Shown: positions 56,299 through 64,000 of the stretch, piece by piece
Layout: every line of letters begins with the position of its first letter
Position numbering within the stretch: the first letter of the stretch is position 1
NCBI RefSeq assembly: GCF_030519655.1
Contig: NZ_JAUMIT010000003.1
Location: 124,001 to 188,000, forward strand
Origin: Wenyingzhuangia gilva
Lineage (GTDB): Bacteria; Bacteroidota; Bacteroidia; Flavobacteriales; Flavobacteriaceae
Length of the DNA stretch: 64,000 bases
Direction of reading: 5' to 3'
Notes under the pieces: generated by a model
The model's input: the letters and a program-made list of their open reading frames with translations, nothing else
Told to the model about the DNA's origin: nothing
Database searches by the model: none
Made by a program: the position numbers and the translations under genes

Positions 56299-56931
56299 TT
56301 ATTCATTAATATAATACCCTAATGATACATATTTTGTTTTATTAAAAACAAAAGTATTAGGGGCTAATTGTTGATTTGTTTTGTATGATGTAATAGTAAA
56401 ATTTGTGTTTGTTCCGTTGGTTCCTACTTCTGTTAATGAAGTAATTTGATTGTTTTGAGTATTGATTCCTAACAAAATATGAGAAACTTCTTCTGATTTT
56501 TCCGTAGGAGTTAACTTGATAAATTGAACAACACCTTCTTTTTTATCTAATTGATAAGTATATCCTTTTTTGTAAAAACTCAGTAGTTTTGAAGGCGTAA
56601 TGCTTTCATCACTAATATCACTTGCTGGCGTAATATTTACTTCTTCATTTTCAGGAGAAATCACATAATTGTTCTTTTTATCAAATAAAATAATGTTGTC
56701 TAAATAATTTAATACATATTTATCACCTTCAATAATGGCAGAACCTTTACTGGTTTGTTTGATGTTTACAGCTTTGTTTTCTAAAGTGTGTGTAAACTGA
56801 ATCGTAATGTTTTTGTATTGTTCTAATTCGCTAGAAACTTTGTCTAAAATAGCTTGTGCTTTAGGAGCGTTTTGTGAAAAACCTAAAGAACTTAAAAATA
56901 AGGTAAAAACTATAAGGATGTTTTTTTTCAT
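56299..56931 (-). CDS. lolA: Outer-membrane lipoprotein carrier protein LolA
   Basis: About 210 aa from MKKNILIVFTLFLSS (56931); an ATG at 56949 would add six residues and overlap ftsK. Signal peptide ends about LGFSQ. LolA fold motifs: KAQAILDKVSSELEQYKNIT, GSAIIEGDKYVLNY, PSKLLSFYKKGYTY. Carries lipoproteins across the periplasm. One base after ftsK, nine before lptF/G, so these envelope genes are an operon. Confidence 0.9.
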   Translation of the reverse strand: MKKNILIVFTLFLSSLGFSQNAPKAQAILDKVSSELEQYKNITIQFTHTLENKAVNIKQTSKGSAIIEGDKYVLNYLDNIILFDKKNNYVISPENEEVNITPASDISDESITPSKLLSFYKKGYTYQLDKKEGVVQFIKLTPTEKSEEVSHILLGINTQNNQITSLTEVGTNGTNTNFTITSYKTNQQLAPNTFVFNKTKYVSLGYYINE

Positions 56932-56932
56932 G

Positions 56933-59392
56933 TTAATTGTTTTTTTCATCGGCCAACATTTGGTCCAAAGATGCTAAATCATTTATTAAAACTTGTCTGG
57001 CTTTACTTCCTTCAAAAGGACCTACAATTCCTGCTGCTTCTAATTGATCTATTAATCTCCCTGCTCTGTTATAGCCTAATTTTAATTTACGTTGTAATAA
57101 GGAAGCCGATCCTTGTTGTGCAATCACAATAGTTTCAGCTGCTTCCCTAAATAATTTATCTCTGTCGGCAATGTCAATATCAAGTTCTGTACCACTTCCA
57201 TCTTCACCAACATATTCAGGTAATTGGTATGCTTCTGGGTATGCTCTTTGCGAACCAATAAAGTCAGTAATTTTTTCAACCTCTGGAGTATCTACAAAAG
57301 CACATTGTACACGAATTAAATCGTTTCCGCTAGAAATTAGTAAATCTCCACGACCAATTAATTGATCTGCCCCTGGAGCATCTAAAATGGTTCTAGAATC
57401 TATTTTAGAAGTTACTCTAAAAGCAATTCTTAAAGGGAAATTGGCTTTAATAATTCCTGTGATTACGTTAACAGAAGGTCTTTGTGTGGCTACAATTAAA
57501 TGTATTCCAATGGCACGGGCTAATTGAGCCAAACGAGCAATAGGTGTTTCTACTTCTTTACCAGCAGTCATAATTAAATCAGCAAACTCATCAATCACCA
57601 AAACAATGTATGGTAAGAATTTATGTCCTTCATTAGGATTTAACTTACGTGCTTTGAATTTTTCATTATATTCTTTAATGTTACGAACCATGGCATCTTT
57701 AAGTAGATCGTAACGATTGTCCATTTCTATACACAGAGAGTTTAGAGTATGTACTACTTTGGTGGTGTCTGTAATAATGGCCTCATCAGTATCTGGTAAT
57801 TTGGCTAAGTAGTGACGTTCTATTTTGTTAAACAATGTCAATTCCACTTTCTTAGGATCTACCAATACAAACTTAATTTCTGCAGGATGTTTTTTATATA
57901 ACAATGAGGTTAAAATAGCATTTAGCCCTACCGATTTACCTTGTCCAGTAGCACCTGCCATTAATAGGTGAGGAGCCTTGGCTAAATCGAAAATAAAAGT
58001 TTCGTTAGCAATGGTTTTTCCTAAAGCAATAGGCAATTCCATTTTGGATTGCTGGAATCTATTTGATGCAATTACCGAGTTCATAGAAACTACAGTTGCT
58101 TTTTGGTTAGGAACTTCTATACCAATAGTTCCTTTACCGGGAATTGGAGCAATGATACGAATTCCTAAAGCTGATAAAGACAATGCAATATCATCTTCTA
58201 AGTTTTTAATTTTAGAAATTCTAATTCCGGCTTCAGGCACAATTTCATACAAAGTAATAGTAGGTCCTACCGTTGCTTTAATTTGTGCAATTCCTATTTT
58301 GTAATTGTTAAGGGTATCAACAATTTTATTTTTATTGGCTTCAAGTTCTCCTGCATCAACAGAAATACTATCATCAAATTCTCTAAGTAGATTTAGAGTA
58401 GGGAACTTATAGTTTCCTAAATCTAAAGTAGGATCAAATTCTCCAAAATCTTTGACTAATTGATCTGATAAATTAGAAGTTGTAATTTCTTCTTTTTTTA
58501 CTTGTTCTACATCAATCTTAAGCTCTTCTTTGATCTCTTCTTTTTTAGAGACGTTGATGTTTGAGTGATTTTGAATGGTAGGGCTTACATTTTTTACTGC
58601 CATTTCAAAAGTGGAAGTTGGTTTTACTTCTTGGTCTTTTTCTTCAAACTCATCTAAAGAAATTATCTTTTCTTTGATAATTTCATTTTCATCATTGATA
58701 CTGGTATTTTTTTCTTCGGAATCTTTGTTATCCTCTTCATCATCAAGGTTTTCATCTGACTCAGTGGCTTTAAAACTATTCTTTAATTCACTGATGTCTT
58801 CTTTTTTAGGTAACCATCCTTTAATTTTTTCAGGTGTGATTTTAAAACGAATCACAAAGTATGTGGCATATCCAAAAACAATTAAAATAATCAATCCTAA
58901 AGGAGCAAGATATGGAATTAAGAAGCTGTTTAATTCAACACCTACCACTCCAGCAATCAAAGCATTTTTATCAGCAAAAAAACCAAAAGTTGTAGCGGTC
59001 CAAATTAAACCCAACATTCCCCAGTTCCAAGATTTAAAAATTTTTTTGATTGGTATTTTTAATAAAATATAGAGCCCTGTAAAAAATAAAAGAACTGGAA
59101 TAAGAATGGCAGCAACTCCAAAACCTTTATAAATAAAGAAGTAACTTAAGTTAGCTCCTAATTTTCCAAGTAAATTTTGAGCTTCTATAGCTTTATTAGC
59201 TAGTTGATTAACGGTAGATTGATCGGCTTGCCAAGTAAAGAAAAAAGAGATAAAGGCGGTAAATAAGAATATACTAAATAACAGCATAAATAAACCGAAA
59301 ACGGTCTGAGTTTGCCTGTTGTTTGCAAATTCTCGTAGCTTTTCTTTTCGTTCTGTATTTTTAGTAACTTTTTTGTTGCTTTTTTTGGGCAT
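56933..59392 (-). CDS. ftsK: DNA translocase FtsK/SpoIIIE
   Basis: 819 aa. Four N-terminal membrane segments (about 35-185), an acidic linker (about 205-300), the motor domain with Walker A GATGQGKS (about 479-486) and Walker B VLVIDEFADL, and a gamma winged helix (SLLQRKLKLGYNRAGRLIDQ, near 755-774) that reads KOPS-like DNA sites. Pumps chromosome termini at division. First gene of ftsK-lolA-lptF/G-ribBA. Confidence 0.96.
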   Translation of the reverse strand: MPKKSNKKVTKNTERKEKLREFANNRQTQTVFGLFMLLFSIFLFTAFISFFFTWQADQSTVNQLANKAIEAQNLLGKLGANLSYFFIYKGFGVAAILIPVLLFFTGLYILLKIPIKKIFKSWNWGMLGLIWTATTFGFFADKNALIAGVVGVELNSFLIPYLAPLGLIILIVFGYATYFVIRFKITPEKIKGWLPKKEDISELKNSFKATESDENLDDEEDNKDSEEKNTSINDENEIIKEKIISLDEFEEKDQEVKPTSTFEMAVKNVSPTIQNHSNINVSKKEEIKEELKIDVEQVKKEEITTSNLSDQLVKDFGEFDPTLDLGNYKFPTLNLLREFDDSISVDAGELEANKNKIVDTLNNYKIGIAQIKATVGPTITLYEIVPEAGIRISKIKNLEDDIALSLSALGIRIIAPIPGKGTIGIEVPNQKATVVSMNSVIASNRFQQSKMELPIALGKTIANETFIFDLAKAPHLLMAGATGQGKSVGLNAILTSLLYKKHPAEIKFVLVDPKKVELTLFNKIERHYLAKLPDTDEAIITDTTKVVHTLNSLCIEMDNRYDLLKDAMVRNIKEYNEKFKARKLNPNEGHKFLPYIVLVIDEFADLIMTAGKEVETPIARLAQLARAIGIHLIVATQRPSVNVITGIIKANFPLRIAFRVTSKIDSRTILDAPGADQLIGRGDLLISSGNDLIRVQCAFVDTPEVEKITDFIGSQRAYPEAYQLPEYVGEDGSGTELDIDIADRDKLFREAAETIVIAQQGSASLLQRKLKLGYNRAGRLIDQLEAAGIVGPFEGSKARQVLINDLASLDQMLADEKNN

Positions 59393-59427
59393 TTAAAGAC
59401 GATAAAATTTTTGGTAAAGATACAGAA

Positions 59428-59814
59428 TTACTGATACAGGAAAAGCATTAATTTAGGGATATAAATAAAGCCAATAATGATGGCTCCAAATAAGCCTGCA
59501 AATAAAACGGCACCAGCACTTACATCTTTAATTGTTCCTATTTTTTTATCAAAATCAGGTTGAATAAAATCAGCTATTTTTTCTATTGAAGTATTTAATG
59601 CCTCTACACTAATAACAAGTCCAATGGCTAAAAATTGAAACATCCATTCAATTCTGCTAAGTTCTGTAAAATAACCTAAAATACTCAGTAATAAAGTACT
59701 TGTACAATGTACTTTAATAGCGTTTTCAGTTTTAATTAAATACAAAGCACCTACAATGGCATACTTTAAGCTTTCTATTCTATTAACTACAAAATTTTGT
59801 TTTTTTGTTTCCAT
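59428..59814 (-). CDS. Diacylglycerol kinase family (DgkA-like) membrane protein
   Basis: 128 aa with three membrane helices. EALNTSIEKIADF and IKDVSAGAVLFAG match the DgkA/undecaprenol kinase active-site pattern (ENT-IE, KD-AGAVL). Recycles diacylglycerol or undecaprenol. Same strand as ftsK, downstream of tpx but separated by a terminator. Confidence 0.9.
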   Translation of the reverse strand: METKKQNFVVNRIESLKYAIVGALYLIKTENAIKVHCTSTLLLSILGYFTELSRIEWMFQFLAIGLVISVEALNTSIEKIADFIQPDFDKKIGTIKDVSAGAVLFAGLFGAIIIGFIYIPKLMLFLYQ

Positions 59815-59823
59815 GTTATAAGA

Positions 59824-59849
59824 AAAAGGCTTGTCATGACAAGCCTTTT
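59824..59849 (-). terminator. Terminator of tpx
   Basis: AAAAGGCTTGTC with GACAAGCCTTTT around AT, ten bases after the tpx stop on the minus strand. Confidence 0.88.
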
Positions 59850-59858
59850 ATAAGCTTA

Positions 59859-60353
59859 TTATAATACAGCTAATGCCGCTTCGTAGTTAGGTTCATTGGT
59901 AGTTTCACTTACTTGCTCTGTGTAAATTACTTCTCCTTTGGTATTGATAACAACTATAGATCTTGATAATAATCCTTCTAAAGGTCCATCTGCAAAAGTC
60001 ACTTCATAATCTTTTCCAAAGTTTCCAGAAATATCGGATAAACTCAATACGTTTTCAATTCCTTCAGCACCACAAAAACGAGCATGAGCAAAAGGTAAAT
60101 CTTTAGATATACATAAAACTTTTGTATTTTCAAGTTCAGAAGCTTCTTTGTTAAAAGTCCTTACAGACATTGCGCAAGTTCCAGTATCAACACTAGGAAA
60201 AATATTTAGAATTAAATTTTTACCTTCAAAATCAGATAAACTTACTTCTGATAAATCAGTATTTCTTAATGTAAAATTAGGAGCTTTTGTACCTACAGCC
60301 GGTAAGTTTCCAATAGTTGTAATAGGATTGCTTTTTAATGTAATATTTGCCAT
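59859..60353 (-). CDS. tpx: Thiol peroxidase
   Basis: 164 aa atypical 2-Cys peroxiredoxin. Peroxidatic Cys60 in SVDTGTC and resolving Cys94 in ARFCGAEG are at the expected spacing; GTKAPNFTL and SRSIVVINTKG are family marks. Reduces peroxides with electrons from thioredoxin, such as trxA at 35.7 kb. Confidence 0.96.
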   Translation of the reverse strand: MANITLKSNPITTIGNLPAVGTKAPNFTLRNTDLSEVSLSDFEGKNLILNIFPSVDTGTCAMSVRTFNKEASELENTKVLCISKDLPFAHARFCGAEGIENVLSLSDISGNFGKDYEVTFADGPLEGLLSRSIVVINTKGEVIYTEQVSETTNEPNYEAALAVL

Positions 60354-60388
60354 TTTGATTATTTTTTTAGAAAAATAAATATATAAAA

Positions 60389-60415
60389 AATGCCTTTAAC
60401 ATTGTTAAAGGCATT
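60389..60415 (-). terminator. Terminator of the CBM48 gene
   Basis: AATGCCTTTAAC with GTTAAAGGCATT around ATT, followed on the minus strand by T residues. Confidence 0.88.
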
Positions 60416-60437
60416 CAGGTTTATATTGGTTTATTTT

Positions 60438-60734
60438 TTATAATGCTAATAAAGAGTTCTCGGCATTAGCAAATTCATTAAAGATCAATGCTTCAGGCTC
60501 ATCGTCATTTACATATTCCCCATCAATAAGGTATTTGTATTCGTATGATTTTTCAGTGTCTAAATCGATTACAACTTTAAAAGTTCCGTTTTTAAGTTTT
60601 TTTAATGGAGTGGCTGTAGTATCCCATTCATTAAAATCACCTACTAGTACAGCTTCTGCAGCATCTGGGGCAGAAATTGCAAATGTTACTTTACATACAG
60701 GTTTGGTCTTTAAAAATTTCTTAGTTATAGCCAT
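60438..60734 (-). CDS. Isoamylase-early-set (CBM48-like) small protein
   Basis: 98 aa, a single immunoglobulin-like glycogen-binding domain: VTFAISAPDAAEAVLVGDFNEWD (split here by family positions), YEYKYLIDGEYVNDDE and EFANAENSLL. Same fold as the AMPK beta CBM. It stands alone with no attached enzyme, so it may bind glycogen or regulate a glycogen enzyme encoded elsewhere. A -7-like TAAATTTG (minus strand, 60765-60758) lies upstream. Confidence 0.87.
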   Translation of the reverse strand: MAITKKFLKTKPVCKVTFAISAPDAAEAVLVGDFNEWDTTATPLKKLKNGTFKVVIDLDTEKSYEYKYLIDGEYVNDDEPEALIFNEFANAENSLLAL

Positions 60735-60982
60735 AGTTTATTAGTTTTATATATTTTCAAATTTAAGTATAAATACAATATCTGTCACGTTTTTTTTGGG
60801 AAAGTGTTGATTTTTAATGATTTGTTAAATTATGTGTATTAACATTAGTTAATTGTTAAATCTACGTATTCATTCTTGTTTTAATGACATTAATAATTAT
60901 GATTTTGAATTAAATTATGATAACCTGTGTTAATTTTTTATATTTAAACGACCTATAAAACGATACATTTAAGCAAAATTGA

Positions 60983-61483
60983 TTGATGATAAACGAAATA
61001 GTTAAAAATTTACAGAAAGGAAAAAGTTTACTAGTTGATATTTCCCAAGAACAGTATTGTGATAAGTCTATACCTCCTTATTACTCGAGTATAGGTGGAC
61101 ATGTAAGACATATTTTAGATATGTTTCAATGTATTTTCACAGGGTATCCTAATGGAGTTGTAGATTTAACCAAAAGAGAAAGAAATATTAATGTTGAAAC
61201 CTTTCCTAGTTATGGTTTGGAGTATTTAGAGAATATAATTCAGCATTTGTTAAACTTAAAAGTGTCTGAATTAGATTTGTCTATAGAAGTAGTAGATGAT
61301 TTGGGAAACGGAAATTGTACCGTAAAATCTACTTTAGGAGCTGTGTTGGCTCAAGCTCAAAGTCACACCATACATCATTATGCAACTATAGGTTATATGA
61401 TGCATCATTTAGATATTTGTTTACACGATGATTGTTTTGGCTTAAATCCTACTACACCAAAAATAAAAGTTTTAAAAAACTAA
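60983..61483 (+). CDS. DinB-family protein
   Basis: 166 aa four-helix DinB/YfiT-like fold. Metal-binding histidines in GGHVRHILDMF and SHTIHHYATIGYMMHH. Such proteins are often bacillithiol or mycothiol transferases, or damage-induced proteins of unknown function. Alone on the plus strand, overlapping the end of the convergent DUF6095 gene by four bases. Promoter region contains TATATTTA near 60939. Confidence 0.8.
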   Translation: MMINEIVKNLQKGKSLLVDISQEQYCDKSIPPYYSSIGGHVRHILDMFQCIFTGYPNGVVDLTKRERNINVETFPSYGLEYLENIIQHLLNLKVSELDLSIEVVDDLGNGNCTVKSTLGAVLAQAQSHTIHHYATIGYMMHHLDICLHDDCFGLNPTTPKIKVLKN

Positions 61484-61701
61484 TTATTAAATAAATGGTT
61501 TAGCAATGCTCTAATTCCTAGTACAAATAGTATAATGGTTACAATGGCAAGCAGTGTTCCAATAATTAAAAAAACGTAAATACCATCTTTTTGTAGGGCT
61601 TTAAAACCGATGTTTACAACCACTGGACTTAAAATTAACAGGGGTAATACCGCTGCCATGATATTGATTCCCTTTTGTAAGTGATTTTTTTTACTGCTCA
61701 T
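61480..61701 (-). CDS. Small two-helix membrane protein (DUF6095-like)
   Basis: 73 aa, two membrane helices (about 12-34 and 42-66) with a basic N-terminus (SSKKNHLQKG). Matches the short DUF6095 proteins of flavobacteria. Starts inside the 3' end of murQ (11-base overlap), so it is made from the murQ transcript. Function unknown. Confidence 0.78.
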   Translation of the reverse strand: MSSKKNHLQKGINIMAAVLPLLILSPVVVNIGFKALQKDGIYVFLIIGTLLAIVTIILFVLGIRALLNHLFNN

Positions 61702-62509
61702 TATTTACATAATTAATAACGTTCCTAACGCTACCATGGGTCAATAGTAATTCTTTTGCTTTGGCATAAGACATTTGAAGTTCGTCTACTAACATTTGTG
61801 TACCTCTATCTACCAGTTTATCATTAGATAATTGCATGTCTACCATTTTATTTCCTTTTACTTTTCCTAAAAGAATCATACTGGCAGTACTAATCATGTT
61901 TAAAACCATTTTCTGAGCAGAACCTGCTTTCATTCTAGAACTTCCTGTAACAAATTCTGGTCCTACATGTATTACAATTGGGTAGTTGGCAACTCTTTCC
62001 AATGGAGTGTCTGCATTCATGGTGATGCATCCTGTAACAATATTGTTTTTTTGACAAGTCTCTAGAGCACTCACAACATAAGGAGTCGTTCCTGAGGCCG
62101 CTATTCCAATCACTACATCTTTTTCATTAACATGATGATTTAATAAATCTATCCAACCTTGCATATCATCATCTTCGGCGTTTTCTACTGCTTTTCTAAT
62201 CGCAACATCTCCACCAGCAATAATTCCAACGACCAATTCATGAGGAACCCCAAAAGTAGGAGGACATTCAGAAGCATCTAAAATTCCCAAACGGCCACTG
62301 GTTCCTGCTCCCATGTAAAACAATCTACCTCCATTTTTTAATTTATCAGCCACCACATCAATTAGTTTTTCAATACTTGGCAAGCTGTTTTTTATAGCCA
62401 AAGCTACTTTTTGATCTTCCTCATTGATGTATTGAACCAATTCAGATGTTGACATATTTTCTAAGTTAGTATAAAGAGAATCTTGTTCGGTAGTTTTATG
62501 GTGTTTCAT
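61691..62509 (-). CDS. murQ: N-acetylmuramic acid 6-phosphate etherase
   Basis: 272 aa SIS-domain enzyme. GAGTSGRLGILDASECPPTF and GIAASGTTPYV are the sugar-phosphate sites; GSSRMKAGSAQK the second signature. Converts MurNAc-6-P to GlcNAc-6-P and lactate in peptidoglycan recycling, a step in the same pathway served by the GH3 fusion at 27.8 kb. Three bases after pbpC, so part of one transcript. Confidence 0.96.
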   Translation of the reverse strand: MKHHKTTEQDSLYTNLENMSTSELVQYINEEDQKVALAIKNSLPSIEKLIDVVADKLKNGGRLFYMGAGTSGRLGILDASECPPTFGVPHELVVGIIAGGDVAIRKAVENAEDDDMQGWIDLLNHHVNEKDVVIGIAASGTTPYVVSALETCQKNNIVTGCITMNADTPLERVANYPIVIHVGPEFVTGSSRMKAGSAQKMVLNMISTASMILLGKVKGNKMVDMQLSNDKLVDRGTQMLVDELQMSYAKAKELLLTHGSVRNVINYVNNEQ

Positions 62510-62512
62510 GAT

Positions 62513-64000
62513 TTATTCAATCTGTATTTTTCTGGTGATTTTGTTTCCGTTTTCATCAACAATAATAATTTTGTGATTTCCTTTTGTAGGAATAATAGCA
62601 ATTTCATGTTGATGTTGGGTCGTTTTTATAAAGTGATCATCTAAATACCAAAATAAAGTTTCTTCGCTTCTCTGATGGGTCGCTTTAATTACAATAGGAT
62701 TTGTTTTTTCATTAAAATCTTTTGTTAATATAAAAGTAGCATTTTCATTTGGACTTAAGAAATCCATCACCCGGGTATTTGCTTCTAAACACTCTTTTTT
62801 TATAGGAGGCAATTCCATATAATTAGCGTTTTGTTTTTTGTAATACCAAGCCTGATTTGGAGGTAAAATAAACCATGTTTTAGAAGTGATTTCATTATTA
62901 TCAACACAATTTTTAAACACTCTGTATCTTTTGTTTTTGTCTAAAAAAATGGTTTGATGGTAAGGACATGGAAGCGTAGTATTTGGTTTTAAAGGAATCC
63001 ATTCTTTTTTTGTTGGACATAAAGAAGTGGCTTTGTGTCCGCTTATACTACAAACATCAATGGTTTTTAGTTCGTCTAAAGGTTTTGTAAACCAATTGTT
63101 TTTAGGTAGTTTTTCTAATACTTCAAACATAATAGGAGCAGCGTGGTTCACTCCAGTCATGTTGGCAATTCCTTCTCCGTCAGCATTTCCTACCCAAACA
63201 CCAATAGCATAATTTTGATTGACTCCAATACTCCAAGCATCTTTGTTTCCAAAACTGGTTCCTGTTTTCCAAGCAATTTTTTCAGAAGAACTATAATGTT
63301 TCCATTCCTTGTCATCTTCGGGTCTGCTTAGTTCTGTCATGGCTTCAAAACCTAAATAAATACTTCCTGCATCAAAAATATTTTGATCGTAAGCCTTTGT
63401 TCCTAAATCTGTTTTATGGTGTAAATAATAGCTGCTATATTGATGTTCTTTGGTAAAGTATTGACTGTTATTTTCGGTATAATGATTTACCGTACTGGCG
63501 AGATTTGCATACATGTTGGTCATGTCCCATAAAGAACTTTCTGCACCACCTAAAATCAAAGTCAAGCCATAATAATCTACAGGTTTGTTAACGTTTTTTA
63601 AGCCCAAATAATTCAAATCATTTTTAAATTTATGTAAACCATATTGTCTTAACAATCGAACAGCAGGAATGTTTAAAGATTTTGCAATGGCTTTTTTTGC
63701 GGAAATCGCTCCCGCATAAGTCATGTCAAAATTCTGAGGCGTGTATTCTTGTATTTGCGTTGGAATGTCTGGAACAAGCATGTTGGGTAACAATTCTCCA
63801 TTGTTTAACAAGCCCATGTAAAGAATAGGTTTTAAGGTACTTCCTGTACTTCTTTGTGCTTGAACCATGTCTACAAATTTTTGGTTTTCTACGTCTGTAG
63901 GACTGTTTCCAACATAAGCAACTACTTTTTTTGTTTTAACGTTTAAGATTAATACTGCAATGTTGTGTATGTTGTTTTTTTTATATTGATGATAATATTT
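62513..64000 (-). CDS. pbpC: Penicillin-binding protein 1C, C-terminal part (cut by window edge)
   Basis: The frame is open to base 64000, so the gene enters from outside; the ATG at 63868 is internal. Transpeptidase domain: VLILNVKTKKVVAYVGNS, SxxK in RSTGSTLKP (active Ser), and KTGTSFGNKDAWSIG (KTG box). After about residue 255 of the visible part comes the PBP1C-specific C-terminal domain (CPTKKEWIPL, HQTIFLDKNKRYRV). The glycosyltransferase domain is outside. Cotranscribed with murQ and the DUF6095 gene. Confidence 0.93.
   Translation of the reverse strand, partial: KYYHQYKKNNIHNIAVLILNVKTKKVVAYVGNSPTDVENQKFVDMVQAQRSTGSTLKPILYMGLLNNGELLPNMLVPDIPTQIQEYTPQNFDMTYAGAISAKKAIAKSLNIPAVRLLRQYGLHKFKNDLNYLGLKNVNKPVDYYGLTLILGGAESSLWDMTNMYANLASTVNHYTENNSQYFTKEHQYSSYYLHHKTDLGTKAYDQNIFDAGSIYLGFEAMTELSRPEDDKEWKHYSSSEKIAWKTGTSFGNKDAWSIGVNQNYAIGVWVGNADGEGIANMTGVNHAAPIMFEVLEKLPKNNWFTKPLDELKTIDVCSISGHKATSLCPTKKEWIPLKPNTTLPCPYHQTIFLDKNKRYRVFKNCVDNNEITSKTWFILPPNQAWYYKKQNANYMELPPIKKECLEANTRVMDFLSPNENATFILTKDFNEKTNPIVIKATHQRSEETLFWYLDDHFIKTTQHQHEIAIIPTKGNHKIIIVDENGNKITRKIQIE

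Noticed and set aside
63869-64000. Internal ATG at 63868 as the start of a shorter gene
   Set aside because: The frame stays open to the window end and encodes conserved transpeptidase residues (VLILNVKTKKVVAYVG), so the gene is cut by the edge.

Overview
The window is AT-rich chromosomal DNA of a member of the Bacteroidota, very probably a Flavobacteriaceae. The evidence is Bacteroidetes-type promoters (TTG, 16-19 bp spacer, TAnnTTTG) at several genes, a GldI-type gliding-motility lipoprotein, YaiO/TPR and CarboxypepD-plug outer-membrane proteins, a split MetH, a flavobacterial RibBA whose GTP cyclohydrolase half lacks its zinc cysteines, and a remnant of an ISAon1-type (ISL3-like) insertion sequence. 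Genus cannot be assigned from this sequence alone.

Layout. 1-8.9 kb: start of a circularly permuted ATP-grasp gene (cut by the window edge), pckA, two GH43-type secreted glycosidases behind a palindromic operator, a five-gene tRNA operon (Met, Gly x3, Pro), rmuC and gcvT. 9.0-17.9 kb: an unknown small ORF, an attenuator-like leader, then a tight five-gene operon: HEAT-repeat membrane protein, processive GT2 synthase, TPR plus YaiO-type beta-barrel, DUF4838-type glycosidase, DUF1573 lipoprotein. It has the parts expected of a synthase-dependent exopolysaccharide machine (compare PgaC, PgaA and PgaB) but a different composition, and is the best candidate here for a poorly described system. 18.0-22.8 kb: thrABC on the minus strand. 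23.1-36.0 kb: acyl-CoA dehydrogenase, GGCT-like protein, exonuclease, a conserved unknown protein, a GH3/serine-hydrolase fusion, split methionine synthase and thioredoxin. 45.3-64.0 kb: housekeeping genes (ndk, nrnA-like, gldI, FKBP, cysS, yidD, lgt, TonB receptor, pepE, ribBA, lptF/G-like, lolA, ftsK, dgkA-like, tpx, CBM48 protein, dinB-like, murQ, pbpC).

The second unusual part is a pair of related islands downstream of two near-identical tRNA-Asp genes (24.78 and 36.20 kb, same orientation). Each tRNA is followed by the same terminator, the same long palindrome and the same tyrosine-integrase start. In island 1 the integrase has a nonsense codon and is cut off by an internally deleted IS. 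In island 2 the integrase has lost its C-terminal catalytic boxes and is fused in frame to what looks like the tail of a DnaC/IstB-type ATPase. Island 2 carries damaged cargo: a HipB/HipS/HipT-like set with a frameshift in hipS and Asp-to-Asn at the expected catalytic position of HipT, a frameshifted DUF4357 fragment, a PLD-like gene with an early stop, an HTH/DUF6922 antitoxin with a stop, and an AbiEii toxin fragment that ends at an IS remnant. Both islands end in homologous right ends of the same IS.

Most genes have stem-loop terminators followed by T runs, listed individually. All functional statements are from reading motifs in the sequence; no database search was run.
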